Translations under genes and position numbers: made by a program | Shown: positions 17,792-25,365 of the stretch, piece after piece | Numbering within the stretch: the first letter of the stretch is position 1 | How the letters are laid out: each line of letters opens with the position of its first letter | Assembly (NCBI RefSeq): GCF_000599865.1 | Contig: NZ_JHAC01000044.1 | Location: 7,689 to 71,688, forward strand | DNA: 64,000 bases | Reading direction: 5' to 3' | Source of the DNA: Deinococcus phoenicis | GTDB lineage: Bacteria > Deinococcota > Deinococci > Deinococcales > Deinococcaceae | The notes under the pieces: generated by a model | The model's database searches: none | Told to the model about the DNA's origin: nothing | What the model saw: the letters and a program-made list of their open reading frames with translations, nothing else

Positions 17792-19141
17792 ATGACCACC
17801 ACCCCGTCCAAATCCCGCTCCTCCAGCTGGCTGCCGAGCTGGGCACCCAACGATCCCGCCTTCTGGGAAGCCGGAGGCAAGGCCCGCGCCTGGCGGACGC
17901 TGGCCGTGACCACCTTCGCGCTTACGCTGGCCTTTGCCACCTGGTTCATGGTGAGCGCCATCGTGGTGCGGCTCAACGGCATCGGCTTCAACCTCAGCAA
18001 GAGCCAGCTGTTCTGGCTGACCGCCATGCCGGGCCTCGCGGCGGGCCTGCTGCGGCTGGTCCACATGTTCCTGATTCCGATGTACGGTTCCCGCCACACG
18101 CTGACGCTGGCGACCCTCAGCCTGCTGATTCCCGCCGTCGGCTGGGGCGTGGCGGTCCAGAATCCCCAGACGCCCTTCTGGGTGCTGATGCTGCTGGCCT
18201 TCGCGGCGGGTCTGGGCGGCGGGAACTTCAGTTCCTTTATGCCCTCGACCAACCTGTTTTTCCCCAAGCACATGCAGGGCACGGCGCTGGGTATTCAGGC
18301 GGGCATCGGCAACTTCGGGGTGTCGCTGACGCAGTTCCTGACGCCCTGGGTGGTGGGCGTGAATCTGTTCTGGTTCGTGCCCGGCGGTTATCAGGCCTGG
18401 ACCTGGGCCAACAAGACCCAGGACATCTGGCTGCAAAACGCCTCCTGGGTGTATATCCCCTGGCTGCTGCTGGCCGCCCTGCTGACCTGGCTGCTGATTC
18501 GCAGCGTGCCCGTCAAGGCCAACTTCGGGCAGCAGTTCGCCATCTTCCGCGACAAGCACACCTGGGTGATGACCAGCATCTACATGATGACCTTCGGCGC
18601 GTTCAGTGGTCTGGCGGCGGCCTTTCCGCTGCTGATCAAGGAGCTGTACGGCGGCTTCGAGAATCCGCCCCTGCCCCTGAAGTTCGCCTTTTACGGTCCC
18701 CTGATCGGCTCGGCGGTGCGCGTGCTGTTCGGCATGGTCGCGGACCGGACGGGCGGCGCGGTCCTGACCACCATCAGCGCCCTCGGAATGGGGCTGGGGG
18801 CCGTCGCCGTGACCTTTTTTGTCACGCCCACCAGCCTGGACTCCTTCCCCTTTTTCGTGGCGGCAATGCTGGCCATCTTCCTGTTCAGCGGCATCGGGAA
18901 TGCCAGCACCTTCCGGCAGATGCCGATCATCTTCAATCCGCCCCAGAGCGCGGGCGTGATCGGCTGGACGGCAGCCATCGCGGCGTTCGGCCCCTTCATC
19001 GTGAGCATGCTGATCAGCGCCAACCTGGCGGCCAGCGGGAACGTGAAGGCCTTTTTCTTCGGCCTGGCGGTGTTCTGCGCCCTCAACCTGGCCCTGAACT
19101 GGTACTTCTACGGGCGCAGGGGAGCCGAAAAACCCAGCTAG
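17792..19141 (+). CDS. narK: Nitrate/nitrite transporter NarK (MFS, NNP family)
   Basis: A 449-residue twelve-helix transporter. The nitrate signatures are well preserved: GLGGGNFSSFMPSTNLFFP, followed by QGTALGIQAGIGNFGVSLTQF, and in the second half FGMVADRTGGA plus the IGNASTFRQMP loop. It is the last gene of the reductase operon, 12 bases after the small membrane protein and with AGGAAAGG before the ATG. It likely supplies nitrate to the cytoplasmic active site or exports nitrite. It is more canonical than the paralogue at 11273-12631. Confidence 0.92.
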   Translation: MTTTPSKSRSSSWLPSWAPNDPAFWEAGGKARAWRTLAVTTFALTLAFATWFMVSAIVVRLNGIGFNLSKSQLFWLTAMPGLAAGLLRLVHMFLIPMYGSRHTLTLATLSLLIPAVGWGVAVQNPQTPFWVLMLLAFAAGLGGGNFSSFMPSTNLFFPKHMQGTALGIQAGIGNFGVSLTQFLTPWVVGVNLFWFVPGGYQAWTWANKTQDIWLQNASWVYIPWLLLAALLTWLLIRSVPVKANFGQQFAIFRDKHTWVMTSIYMMTFGAFSGLAAAFPLLIKELYGGFENPPLPLKFAFYGPLIGSAVRVLFGMVADRTGGAVLTTISALGMGLGAVAVTFFVTPTSLDSFPFFVAAMLAIFLFSGIGNASTFRQMPIIFNPPQSAGVIGWTAAIAAFGPFIVSMLISANLAASGNVKAFFFGLAVFCALNLALNWYFYGRRGAEKPS

Positions 19142-19196
19142 GAAACCTGCAATGGGGGCGGGAGAGACTCCGGTTTCCCCGCCCTCTCGCTGGTGG

Positions 19197-19376
19197 TCAG
19201 TGGCCTGCCTCGGTGGTCTGGTCGCCGCTGTCGGTTTCAGCCCCGGCCGGGCCACGTTGCGTGGGTTGTGGCGTGTCGGCCTCGGGGGACTCGCCCGGCC
19301 CAGGACCGAAAGGATCAGGGCGAACGTGCTCGCCCGGAGGGGGAGACTGCGGCCTGTCGTCGTTGCGCTGGGTCAT
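19197..19376 (-). CDS. Small proline-rich hypothetical protein
   Basis: A 59-residue reading frame beginning MTQRNDDRPQSPPPGEHV, rich in proline, glycine and acidic residues and with no hydrophobic core, so probably disordered. It fills the space between narK and the BTAD regulator and is antisense to both. Support is weak: a plausible start codon and hydrophilic composition, but only a poor ribosome site. It may be a chance frame. Confidence 0.35.
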   Translation of the reverse strand: MTQRNDDRPQSPPPGEHVRPDPFGPGPGESPEADTPQPTQRGPAGAETDSGDQTTEAGH

Positions 19377-19484
19377 GGCCGAGTTTCCCTGATGCGGGTG
19401 AGCCGTGGGCGGGCGGCAGGGTAAAGACCACTTTAGGAAGGACCGGGGGCCACCGCCCAGACAGGACGGGTCATACTGGACCAC

Positions 19485-21188
19485 ATGCCTGCTGACGTGC
19501 TGGACACCGTGAGCTGGACAGCCGCGACCCTCAGCCGTGATCCCCGGCAACTGTTCCACGTGCTGCGGGTGCTGCTGGCCGACCTGACGCGGGCCACCGG
19601 GATGGACGTGGCGGAACTCTTTCTGGCCGATCCGCAGCAGACCACCCTCTTTCTGAGCGGGTACGCCGGACCCGACCACCGCGCCTTTTTTAAGCGCACG
19701 GTCTTCCGGTTCGGGGACGGGTTTCCGGGCCGGGCGGCGCAGACCCGCGAGCCGCAGGTGAGTCTGGCGCTCGGCAGGGACGCCCGGTTTCTGCGCGAAG
19801 AGGTCACGGCGCTGGGGTATCAGGTCTTTGTCAGTGTGCCCCTGACGCTGCCCCACGCCGTGATCGGGGTGCTGAATCTGGCCGCGCACGATGCAGGGCA
19901 GCTCACGCGGGCGCAGCACACGCTGGAACGGGTGGCCCCGCTGCTGGCCGCCAGCCTGTACGCCGTGCTGACCTCGCTGGGCGAGCGGGCGCTGGAGCGG
20001 GTGCAGGAGGGCGCGACGCCGGGCGAACGGGCGCTGGGGCTGCTGGAAGAGAACCTGCACGCCACCTCGGCCCTGCGCGCGGCCCTGCATCCCCGGCAGG
20101 GCGAGGTGACCGAGACGCACCCGGGCCAGATCCGCCCCTGCCCCGGTCCCGAGCGTTGCCCGGCGCTGCACGGGCTGGTGCAGGTGTCCGGGCATCCGCA
20201 ACTGCACTGCGCCCTCCAGCCCGACGACGTGCGGACCATCTGCCTGCCGGTCTGGCAGGGCGGGCAGGTCAGCGGCGTGGAAACCGTGCAGTTTCCCCGC
20301 AGCCTGCCCGAAGGCGTGATGACCGAGGCGGCGGCGCCCCTGCTGTGGATGACCCGCCTGGCCGCCGGTGCCCTGGACCTGGGCACCGCGCCCCCCGGGC
20401 CGCCCGCCGCGCCGTGGCTGGACCTCGAAACCCTGGGGGCCTTCCGGGTGCGCCGTCAGGGGCAGGTGCTGTCTCCCCGCGATTTCAAGCGGCGGCAGGC
20501 TTACGCCCTGCTCAAGCTGCTGGTGACCCGCTGGGGCCGCCCGGTGTCGGTCGAGGAACTCTGCGACGCGCTGTGGCCGGGCGAGGAGGTCAGCGGCCGC
20601 GTCCTGGCGCGCCTGCACGTCACCCTGAACGCCCTGCGGCAGGTGCTGGAGCCGCCGGGCAGTGCCGAGGCCCAGGTGCTGCTGCGCGACGGGAATACCT
20701 ACCGCTTCGCCCCCCTGCTGCCCTACCGCCTGGACGTTCAGGAGTTCGAATTGCTGGTGCAGCGGGGCGACACGCAAGCGGGTGCGGAAGCCGTCGCCAC
20801 CTACCAGCAGGCCCTGCGGCTGTACCGGGGCGACTTTCTGGAAGACGACCTTTTTACCGACTGGTACGCCCTCGAACGCGACTACCTGCGTGAACTCGCC
20901 CTGCGTGCCCTGTTCCGCAGCGCCGAGCTGCAAACGTCCGGAGGGCAGTGGCAGGATGCCCAGGCCACCTACTCGCGCATTCTCACCATCGACCCCAACC
21001 GGTTTGAGGCGTACGAGGCCTTGATCCGGCTCCTGTTGCGGCGCGGCCAGGTGGCCGACGCGCAGGTTTCCTGGGAACGCTACCGGCTGGCCTACGGCGG
21101 CCCCCCACCGACCTTCCCCCGCCCTTCCGGGCAGCCCGGCGCCCGGCAGGCGGCCACTCCGGAGGATGCCCCGGACGGTCACGGGTGA
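19485..21188 (+). CDS. GAF-BTAD transcriptional regulator with a four-cysteine segment
   Basis: A 567-residue regulator. Residues about 20-160 form a GAF-like domain (TRATGMDVAELFLADPQQ, VFVSVPLTLPHAVIGVLNLA). Residues 219-253 hold cysteines 219, 225, 242 and 253. From about 300 a winged helix DNA-binding domain (FRVRRQGQVLSPRDFKRRQA, EELCDALWPGEE) is followed by a BTAD helical-repeat domain (LPYRLDVQEFELLV, RGDFLEDDLFTDWYALERDY). The cysteine segment could bind an Fe-S cluster or zinc and report oxygen or nitric oxide, as expected for a respiration regulator; this is inference. The gene lies directly after the nitrate cluster, whose divergent promoter carries SARP-like repeats. Thermus nitrate islands carry a comparable GAF-containing regulator, DnrS. 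Confidence 0.85.
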   Translation: MPADVLDTVSWTAATLSRDPRQLFHVLRVLLADLTRATGMDVAELFLADPQQTTLFLSGYAGPDHRAFFKRTVFRFGDGFPGRAAQTREPQVSLALGRDARFLREEVTALGYQVFVSVPLTLPHAVIGVLNLAAHDAGQLTRAQHTLERVAPLLAASLYAVLTSLGERALERVQEGATPGERALGLLEENLHATSALRAALHPRQGEVTETHPGQIRPCPGPERCPALHGLVQVSGHPQLHCALQPDDVRTICLPVWQGGQVSGVETVQFPRSLPEGVMTEAAAPLLWMTRLAAGALDLGTAPPGPPAAPWLDLETLGAFRVRRQGQVLSPRDFKRRQAYALLKLLVTRWGRPVSVEELCDALWPGEEVSGRVLARLHVTLNALRQVLEPPGSAEAQVLLRDGNTYRFAPLLPYRLDVQEFELLVQRGDTQAGAEAVATYQQALRLYRGDFLEDDLFTDWYALERDYLRELALRALFRSAELQTSGGQWQDAQATYSRILTIDPNRFEAYEALIRLLLRRGQVADAQVSWERYRLAYGGPPPTFPRPSGQPGARQAATPEDAPDGHG

Positions 21189-21192
21189 AGTT

Positions 21193-21230
21193 CCGGGACG
21201 CTGTGAAGTTCCGGCCGCACAGCGTCCCGG
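21193..21230. terminator. Bidirectional hairpin terminator
   Basis: CCGGGACGCTGTG (21193-21205) and CACAGCGTCCCGG (21218-21230) are perfect 13-bp arms around a 12-base loop. It lies between two convergent genes, five bases after the BTAD gene and nine before the end of the next. There is no U tract, as is common in very G+C-rich bacteria. Confidence 0.7.
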
Positions 21231-21238
21231 CGGCGGCC

Positions 21239-21964
21239 TCACCTGGAACAGTTCAGCCGCACCCGGAAGCTGGGAGCCGGGGTGGTGTAGGCCACGTGGC
21301 CCTCCTTCAGGTAGCCCGCCGTCATCTTCTGGGGATTGAGAGTGATGACCAGTTTTGCCGCCGCCGGGACGCTGGAGGCGGGCGCGCGGTAGTCCTGCAC
21401 ATGGAACTTGAGCTGGTACGTGATGCCGCCTGCCTGCGTCACCGTGTTGTAGATAAGCGGTTCTTCCGCTGCCCGCTCCTGAAAGAAGAAGGTGTTGCCG
21501 TCCGCCCCGACCAGCTCAATGGCTTCCAGGCCGGTGTCCTGAAGGTTGGTTTTGGTCGCGGTGCCGTTCCTGAGTTCGATGGTGACTCCCCAGCCGGGTC
21601 CGTGCCCGGCCTCCGCGCCGATCCGCTCGACCTTCCTGACCGTCAGGCGCCAGACGCCGTTGAAGAGGGTTTCACCGATGCAACCCTCCAGCGCGGTGCG
21701 CTGGTTGGCCCCGCCGGGCGTGGTGGCCGGTGGCGTGCCCGTGCCCAGCGTCAGCGTAGTGCCCTTCAGGCTGCTGGGAATGCCCAGCAATTGCAGCGCC
21801 GAGAGCGGCACATACGTCTGACCTTTCACGACGATGGCCTGGGCCGGGGCCACCTGGCCGTTCACCACCAGCGAATAGCTCTGGGCGGCGGCCAGCGTGG
21901 GAAGAGCGAGGGCAAGGAGGGCGAGGACGTGCCCTTTGAGATATGACACTTTCAGGTGCGACAT
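21239..21964 (-). CDS. Secreted protein with copper-amine-oxidase-N (stalk) domain
   Basis: A 241-residue exported protein. The start with AGGAGA before it gives a hydrophobic signal peptide ending LPTLAAAQ. Residues about 30-75 (VNGQVAPAQAIVVKGQTYVP, LSALQLLG) match the stalk domain found at the N-terminus of copper amine oxidases and many cell-surface proteins, where it is a structural module and not an enzyme. The rest (ALEGCIGETLFNGVWRLTVR, then several beta-strands) resembles DUF4352-like domains. Its cysteines (one near CIGET, one at the C-terminus) could form a disulfide. Function unknown; a surface or envelope role is likely. Confidence 0.75.
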   Translation of the reverse strand: MSHLKVSYLKGHVLALLALALPTLAAAQSYSLVVNGQVAPAQAIVVKGQTYVPLSALQLLGIPSSLKGTTLTLGTGTPPATTPGGANQRTALEGCIGETLFNGVWRLTVRKVERIGAEAGHGPGWGVTIELRNGTATKTNLQDTGLEAIELVGADGNTFFFQERAAEEPLIYNTVTQAGGITYQLKFHVQDYRAPASSVPAAAKLVITLNPQKMTAGYLKEGHVAYTTPAPSFRVRLNCSR

Positions 21965-22066
21965 GGGTTCTCCTGGGTGGGTTTCTGCGCGGCCCACGGC
22001 GGCGAGGGCGGCGATCAAGGCAGGGTCAGCGGGCCAGCTCGCACAGCGAGAGGTGGGGGCCGGGGT

Positions 22067-22366
22067 TCAGGACCACCGAGGCCAGCACGCGCCGTCCTCC
22101 CCGGGCCGGACCTTCAGCGCGGTGGTCCAGTACAGCAGCTCAGAGCGGGTGCAGCGGCCCAGGGTCCAGGCCAGGGCACCCCTGTTCATCTGGGCGGTTT
22201 CAGCGGCGTAGCCTGGCCCGCCGGTGATGCGGCGCGGCGCGTCAGACAACTTCAGGCCCAGCAGCAGCGAGCGAGGCGCGGGTTCCGAGGGGGTTTGCCC
22301 GGCCAGGGTGACGCCGCAAGAGGCGGCCAGCAGGGAGGCCGTCAGGAGCCGGAGGACGGGGGACAT
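22067..22366 (-). CDS. Small putative lipoprotein
   Basis: A 99-residue protein starting MSPVLRLLTASLLAASC; LAASC is a lipobox, so the cysteine at residue 17 is probably lipidated. GGAGG precedes the ATG. The mature part contains RSLLLGLKLSDAPRRITGG and CTRSELLYWTTALK. No family is recognised. It is encoded between the papain-like protease and the stalk-domain protein on the same strand, so all three may be co-expressed in the envelope. Confidence 0.55.
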   Translation of the reverse strand: MSPVLRLLTASLLAASCGVTLAGQTPSEPAPRSLLLGLKLSDAPRRITGGPGYAAETAQMNRGALAWTLGRCTRSELLYWTTALKVRPGEDGACWPRWS

Positions 22367-22427
22367 GGAGCCTCCTTTGCGTGCAGGAGGGGCGAGTGCC
22401 GAACCGCTCACCCTTCCCGCACGCCTG

Positions 22428-24059
22428 CTACTGCGGCAGAATCCCGGTGCTGGCCTGCCCGGTGAAGGTCTTCACCCAGGTCCAGGGCAGGTACACATAG
22501 CCCTGGTCGCCCCAGCAATCGCCCCAGGAGTTCTTGACGATGAAGTAGCCGTAGTCGTCAGCGATAGGCGCGCCCGGCAGCGTCTTGCGGAGGTTCTGGC
22601 TGGAGATGAAGCCCGTCACGGTCATCACGTGGGTGAGTTGGAAGTCCGGTTTGCCGTTCGGCAGTTTGCCCATGCTCTTGTTGGGCGCGTAGCCGTTGGC
22701 GTCGGGGGCCACGTAGCGCATGTCCAGCGTCAGCGTGGTGGCGTGGCCCAGCACCGAGCGCAGCAGCAGGATCACCATGCTCTGATCCTTGTCATCCTGG
22801 TTCCAGAAATCCGTGGGCGACCTCATCCGGTAGCCGCTGCCCGCGCCGGTGTTGGGCAGGCTCCTCAGCAGGTAAATCCGGCCGCCCACCGTCACGGTGA
22901 ACCAGTTGCCCTGGTCGTTGGTGTCCGAGCACGCGCCGTAATTCACCGCCCCGTCCCGGTAGCCGTCGCAGGAGTGCGTGTAGGTCTGGGTGTTCTTGGG
23001 CACCACGCGGCTGAGGCTCTTGTTGTACTGCCAGCCCGATTCATAGGCGAAGACGTAGTTCGCCGCACTCGCCTTCTGCGCGATAAAGAGGGGATCGCCG
23101 CCCTCACCGAAGGCGCGCGGTGCCCAGTCCATGAAGCGGTGACCGACGTAAGCCTGCTCGGAGAGGTTGACCTCCTTGTGATCGCGCCGCGCAATCTCGG
23201 CTTCCAGGGCGGCGACGGTGGCGAAGGCCCAGCAGGTGCCGCGCTGCCCCTGATCCTTGACGGTGGTGGTCAGGGCCTTCAGCGGCCAGTCGAAGTTCTG
23301 GTAGATGCCCCCGGCGGCGGGCGGCTCGCAGGCCCCCTTCTGGGTGCGGTCGAGCTGGTCTTTCGATCCGGTTTCCCCATTGGCCGGGTCGAGCAGGTAA
23401 CTGATGTTGTAGATCGAGTCGCGGTACTCGTTGATGACCTCGCCCGCGTGCCGGTTCAGGACCAGCAGCCGCTCGGCGCTGTAGCTCTTCACCTCGTCCG
23501 GGGCAGGCAAGCCGAACTGCTGAACGCTGTTGTTGAGCTTTTTCAGTGTGATGTCCAGATCGGCGTAAAGCTGGCTGTAGAGACTGTACTGGTTGGCCTG
23601 GCTGGGGAAGGTCCGCGCGTGGTTTGCCAGCACGGCGCGGCCAAAGGCATTGCCCATCAGCATGATCGTCTTGGGACCGCCCGCCGTCGGCACGCTCACC
23701 AGGCGGTCGCCGTCGGCGTTGATCGCGTCCGCCGCCGGGGGATCAAGCAGCGAACTGAACTCCGGGTGCGCCGCGATGTACGTCCGGGCATCCGCGTCGT
23801 CCTGGGCGTCCTGCCGCTCCTGGGCCGCCTTTTCGTTGGCGAGGTCCTGGGCGGTGATGACCTTGCCGCCGTTCTTGACGGCCTCCATGAATTGGGCGGG
23901 CGTGACCGGCTCGCTGCCGGGGGGCACGGCCGCGCCGAACTCGGGCTGGGCTTTAAAGAAGGCGGTCTGGGCCGGGTCGTCGCCCCCCGCAGGGCCAGAC
24001 GAGCCGCAGGCAGCCAGACCGAGGGTCAGCAGGAGCAGGAGGGGATGCAGCTTGGACAT
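22428..24059 (-). CDS. Papain-like (C1) cysteine protease lipoprotein
   Basis: A 543-residue secreted lipoprotein with the lipobox LAAC (Cys18). Residues about 25-240 form a helical prodomain-like region. The catalytic domain has the oxyanion glutamine and nucleophile in VKDQGQRGTCWAFATV (Gln270, Cys276), the histidine in LTHVMTVTGF (His477) and the asparagine in VKNSWGDCWGDQGY (Asn510). All papain-family residues are therefore present. Extra cysteines around residues 364-377 may form disulfides. It likely degrades extracellular protein or processes surface proteins. It forms a leftward group with a zinc-ribbon gene upstream and two envelope proteins downstream. Confidence 0.88.
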   Translation of the reverse strand: MSKLHPLLLLLTLGLAACGSSGPAGGDDPAQTAFFKAQPEFGAAVPPGSEPVTPAQFMEAVKNGGKVITAQDLANEKAAQERQDAQDDADARTYIAAHPEFSSLLDPPAADAINADGDRLVSVPTAGGPKTIMLMGNAFGRAVLANHARTFPSQANQYSLYSQLYADLDITLKKLNNSVQQFGLPAPDEVKSYSAERLLVLNRHAGEVINEYRDSIYNISYLLDPANGETGSKDQLDRTQKGACEPPAAGGIYQNFDWPLKALTTTVKDQGQRGTCWAFATVAALEAEIARRDHKEVNLSEQAYVGHRFMDWAPRAFGEGGDPLFIAQKASAANYVFAYESGWQYNKSLSRVVPKNTQTYTHSCDGYRDGAVNYGACSDTNDQGNWFTVTVGGRIYLLRSLPNTGAGSGYRMRSPTDFWNQDDKDQSMVILLLRSVLGHATTLTLDMRYVAPDANGYAPNKSMGKLPNGKPDFQLTHVMTVTGFISSQNLRKTLPGAPIADDYGYFIVKNSWGDCWGDQGYVYLPWTWVKTFTGQASTGILPQ

Positions 24060-24110
24060 GAGGTTCTCCTTTGTTCTCGTCAGCTCGGGGAGGTTGGGGC
24101 GGGCGCCGGG

Positions 24111-24335
24111 TCAGGCCGGCCCGGGCTTCAGGCTGTGCGTGAGGTCGGTCCCGCAGCGCACGCAGAAGCGGGCATAGGGCGAGGTGATGGGCGCGCCGCA
24201 CCGTGGGCAGGCGCCGAGCAGTTCCGTGCCGTCGTTGACGCAGTACCGCTCGCCTGAACGGCTGGGCACGGCGCGGGCGCAGCGGGGACAGAGCCGGTAG
24301 GTCAGGCCCGGTGATGTGATGGGAAGATCATCCAT
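24111..24335 (-). CDS. Double zinc-ribbon protein
   Basis: A 74-residue protein made of two zinc ribbons. The first is CPRCARAV followed by YCVNDGTEL, and the second is CPRCGAPI followed by FCVRCGTDL. Such proteins usually act as adaptors or as the detached zinc-ribbon part of larger proteins; the partner is not evident. It is 51 bases upstream of the protease gene and probably shares its transcript. It is small but clearly real, because all metal ligands are in place. Confidence 0.75.
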   Translation of the reverse strand: MDDLPITSPGLTYRLCPRCARAVPSRSGERYCVNDGTELLGACPRCGAPITSPYARFCVRCGTDLTHSLKPGPA

Positions 24336-24617
24336 GCGGCTTCCTTGCCCCTGGCTCAGGTGTCGTTGTGGGCAGCGGGGAACGGTTCACGGCGTCCCGC
24401 CGCCCGGGGCCGCTCTACCAGCTGGCTCTGATTCCAGAACATCCGGGCAAACCCCCATGGGGTCTTGTGTCGCCGCCGGCCGGGAGGTTCCTCTTCTCGC
24501 TTTCCCAGCCGAACGGACGGTCGGTCAGAACGGACTCGCTTGAGCAAGCCTGCCCCCCCCGGGAGGACGCCTGCCCGCTTCGCTCGCCCCGCGTCTTCGA
24601 CTCACCTGGAGTCGGGA

Positions 24618-25112
24618 TCAGTCGAGCCGCACCGACTCGGGCACCAGCCGCCACAGCTGGCAAGCGCCGTCCGCATACGTCGAACCGGGATTCAGGCCCA
24701 GAGTGGGCGTGCAGTTCACCGCGTCCAGATACTGGTTGTTGATCTTCAGTTGCAGCCGGTAGTAGCCGTCGCCGTTGGGCACGAGCTTCCAGAGCTGGCA
24801 GGCCCCGCCCGCATACGTCGAGCCGGGATTCAGGCCGATGGGTGCCGAGCAGTGGTCGGCGTCCAGATACTGCCTGTTGTACTTGAGTTGCAGCCGGTAA
24901 TAGCCGCCGCCCGCTGGGACGAGCCGCCACAGTTCGCACGCGCCGCCCGCGAAGGTCGAACCGGGATTGAGCGTGACGGGCGAGGCGCAGTGGTCGGCGT
25001 CCAGATACTGCCCGTCCGATTTGAGTTGCAGGCGGTAATAGCGCGGAGCCTGGGCCGCCGCGCCCGACACCAGCAGGCCGGCGGCGCAGAACAGCAACAT
25101 CTTGGCGAACAT
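24618..25112 (-). CDS. Secreted ricin-B-type beta-trefoil lectin
   Basis: A 164-residue protein with a signal peptide ending GAAA before QAP (residue 21). The rest is three tandem 46-residue repeats (about 25-66, 71-112, 117-158). Each has the order YYRLQLK, QYLDA, a cysteine, LNPGST, then GAC-LW-LVP. Three such repeats make one complete beta-trefoil, the ricin-B fold, with the ELW/QLW segments in place of the usual QxW. It probably binds carbohydrate outside the cell. It stands alone, not fused to an enzyme, and lies near the secreted protease gene. Confidence 0.85.
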   Translation of the reverse strand: MFAKMLLFCAAGLLVSGAAAQAPRYYRLQLKSDGQYLDADHCASPVTLNPGSTFAGGACELWRLVPAGGGYYRLQLKYNRQYLDADHCSAPIGLNPGSTYAGGACQLWKLVPNGDGYYRLQLKINNQYLDAVNCTPTLGLNPGSTYADGACQLWRLVPESVRLD

Positions 25113-25365
25113 GGTGTTCCCCCTGTCCCTGATGGTGACCGCAGCGGAAAGTGCAGGGACGGCCCTCTTTCCAGGGGAGCGGTGCGGGCGGACGCCGGGC
25201 CGACCTGTCTTCCGGGGTGGCCGGTGTCCCGGCCCTCCTCGTGCCTACAGGGTGAGCTGCCCCCGGTTATGCGGCGGTCAGGAAAAGGGGAGAGTGCGCC
25301 GCCGCATTCACCCTCTGGGGCACCAGCCGCGTGGCCTGTGGTGGTCCCTGCACAGCTTCCCGGAT

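Noticed and set aside
19148..19190. Possible terminator after narK (GGGCGG/CCGCCC)
   Set aside because: Only about six pairs, an irregular loop and no T tract; not strong enough to list.
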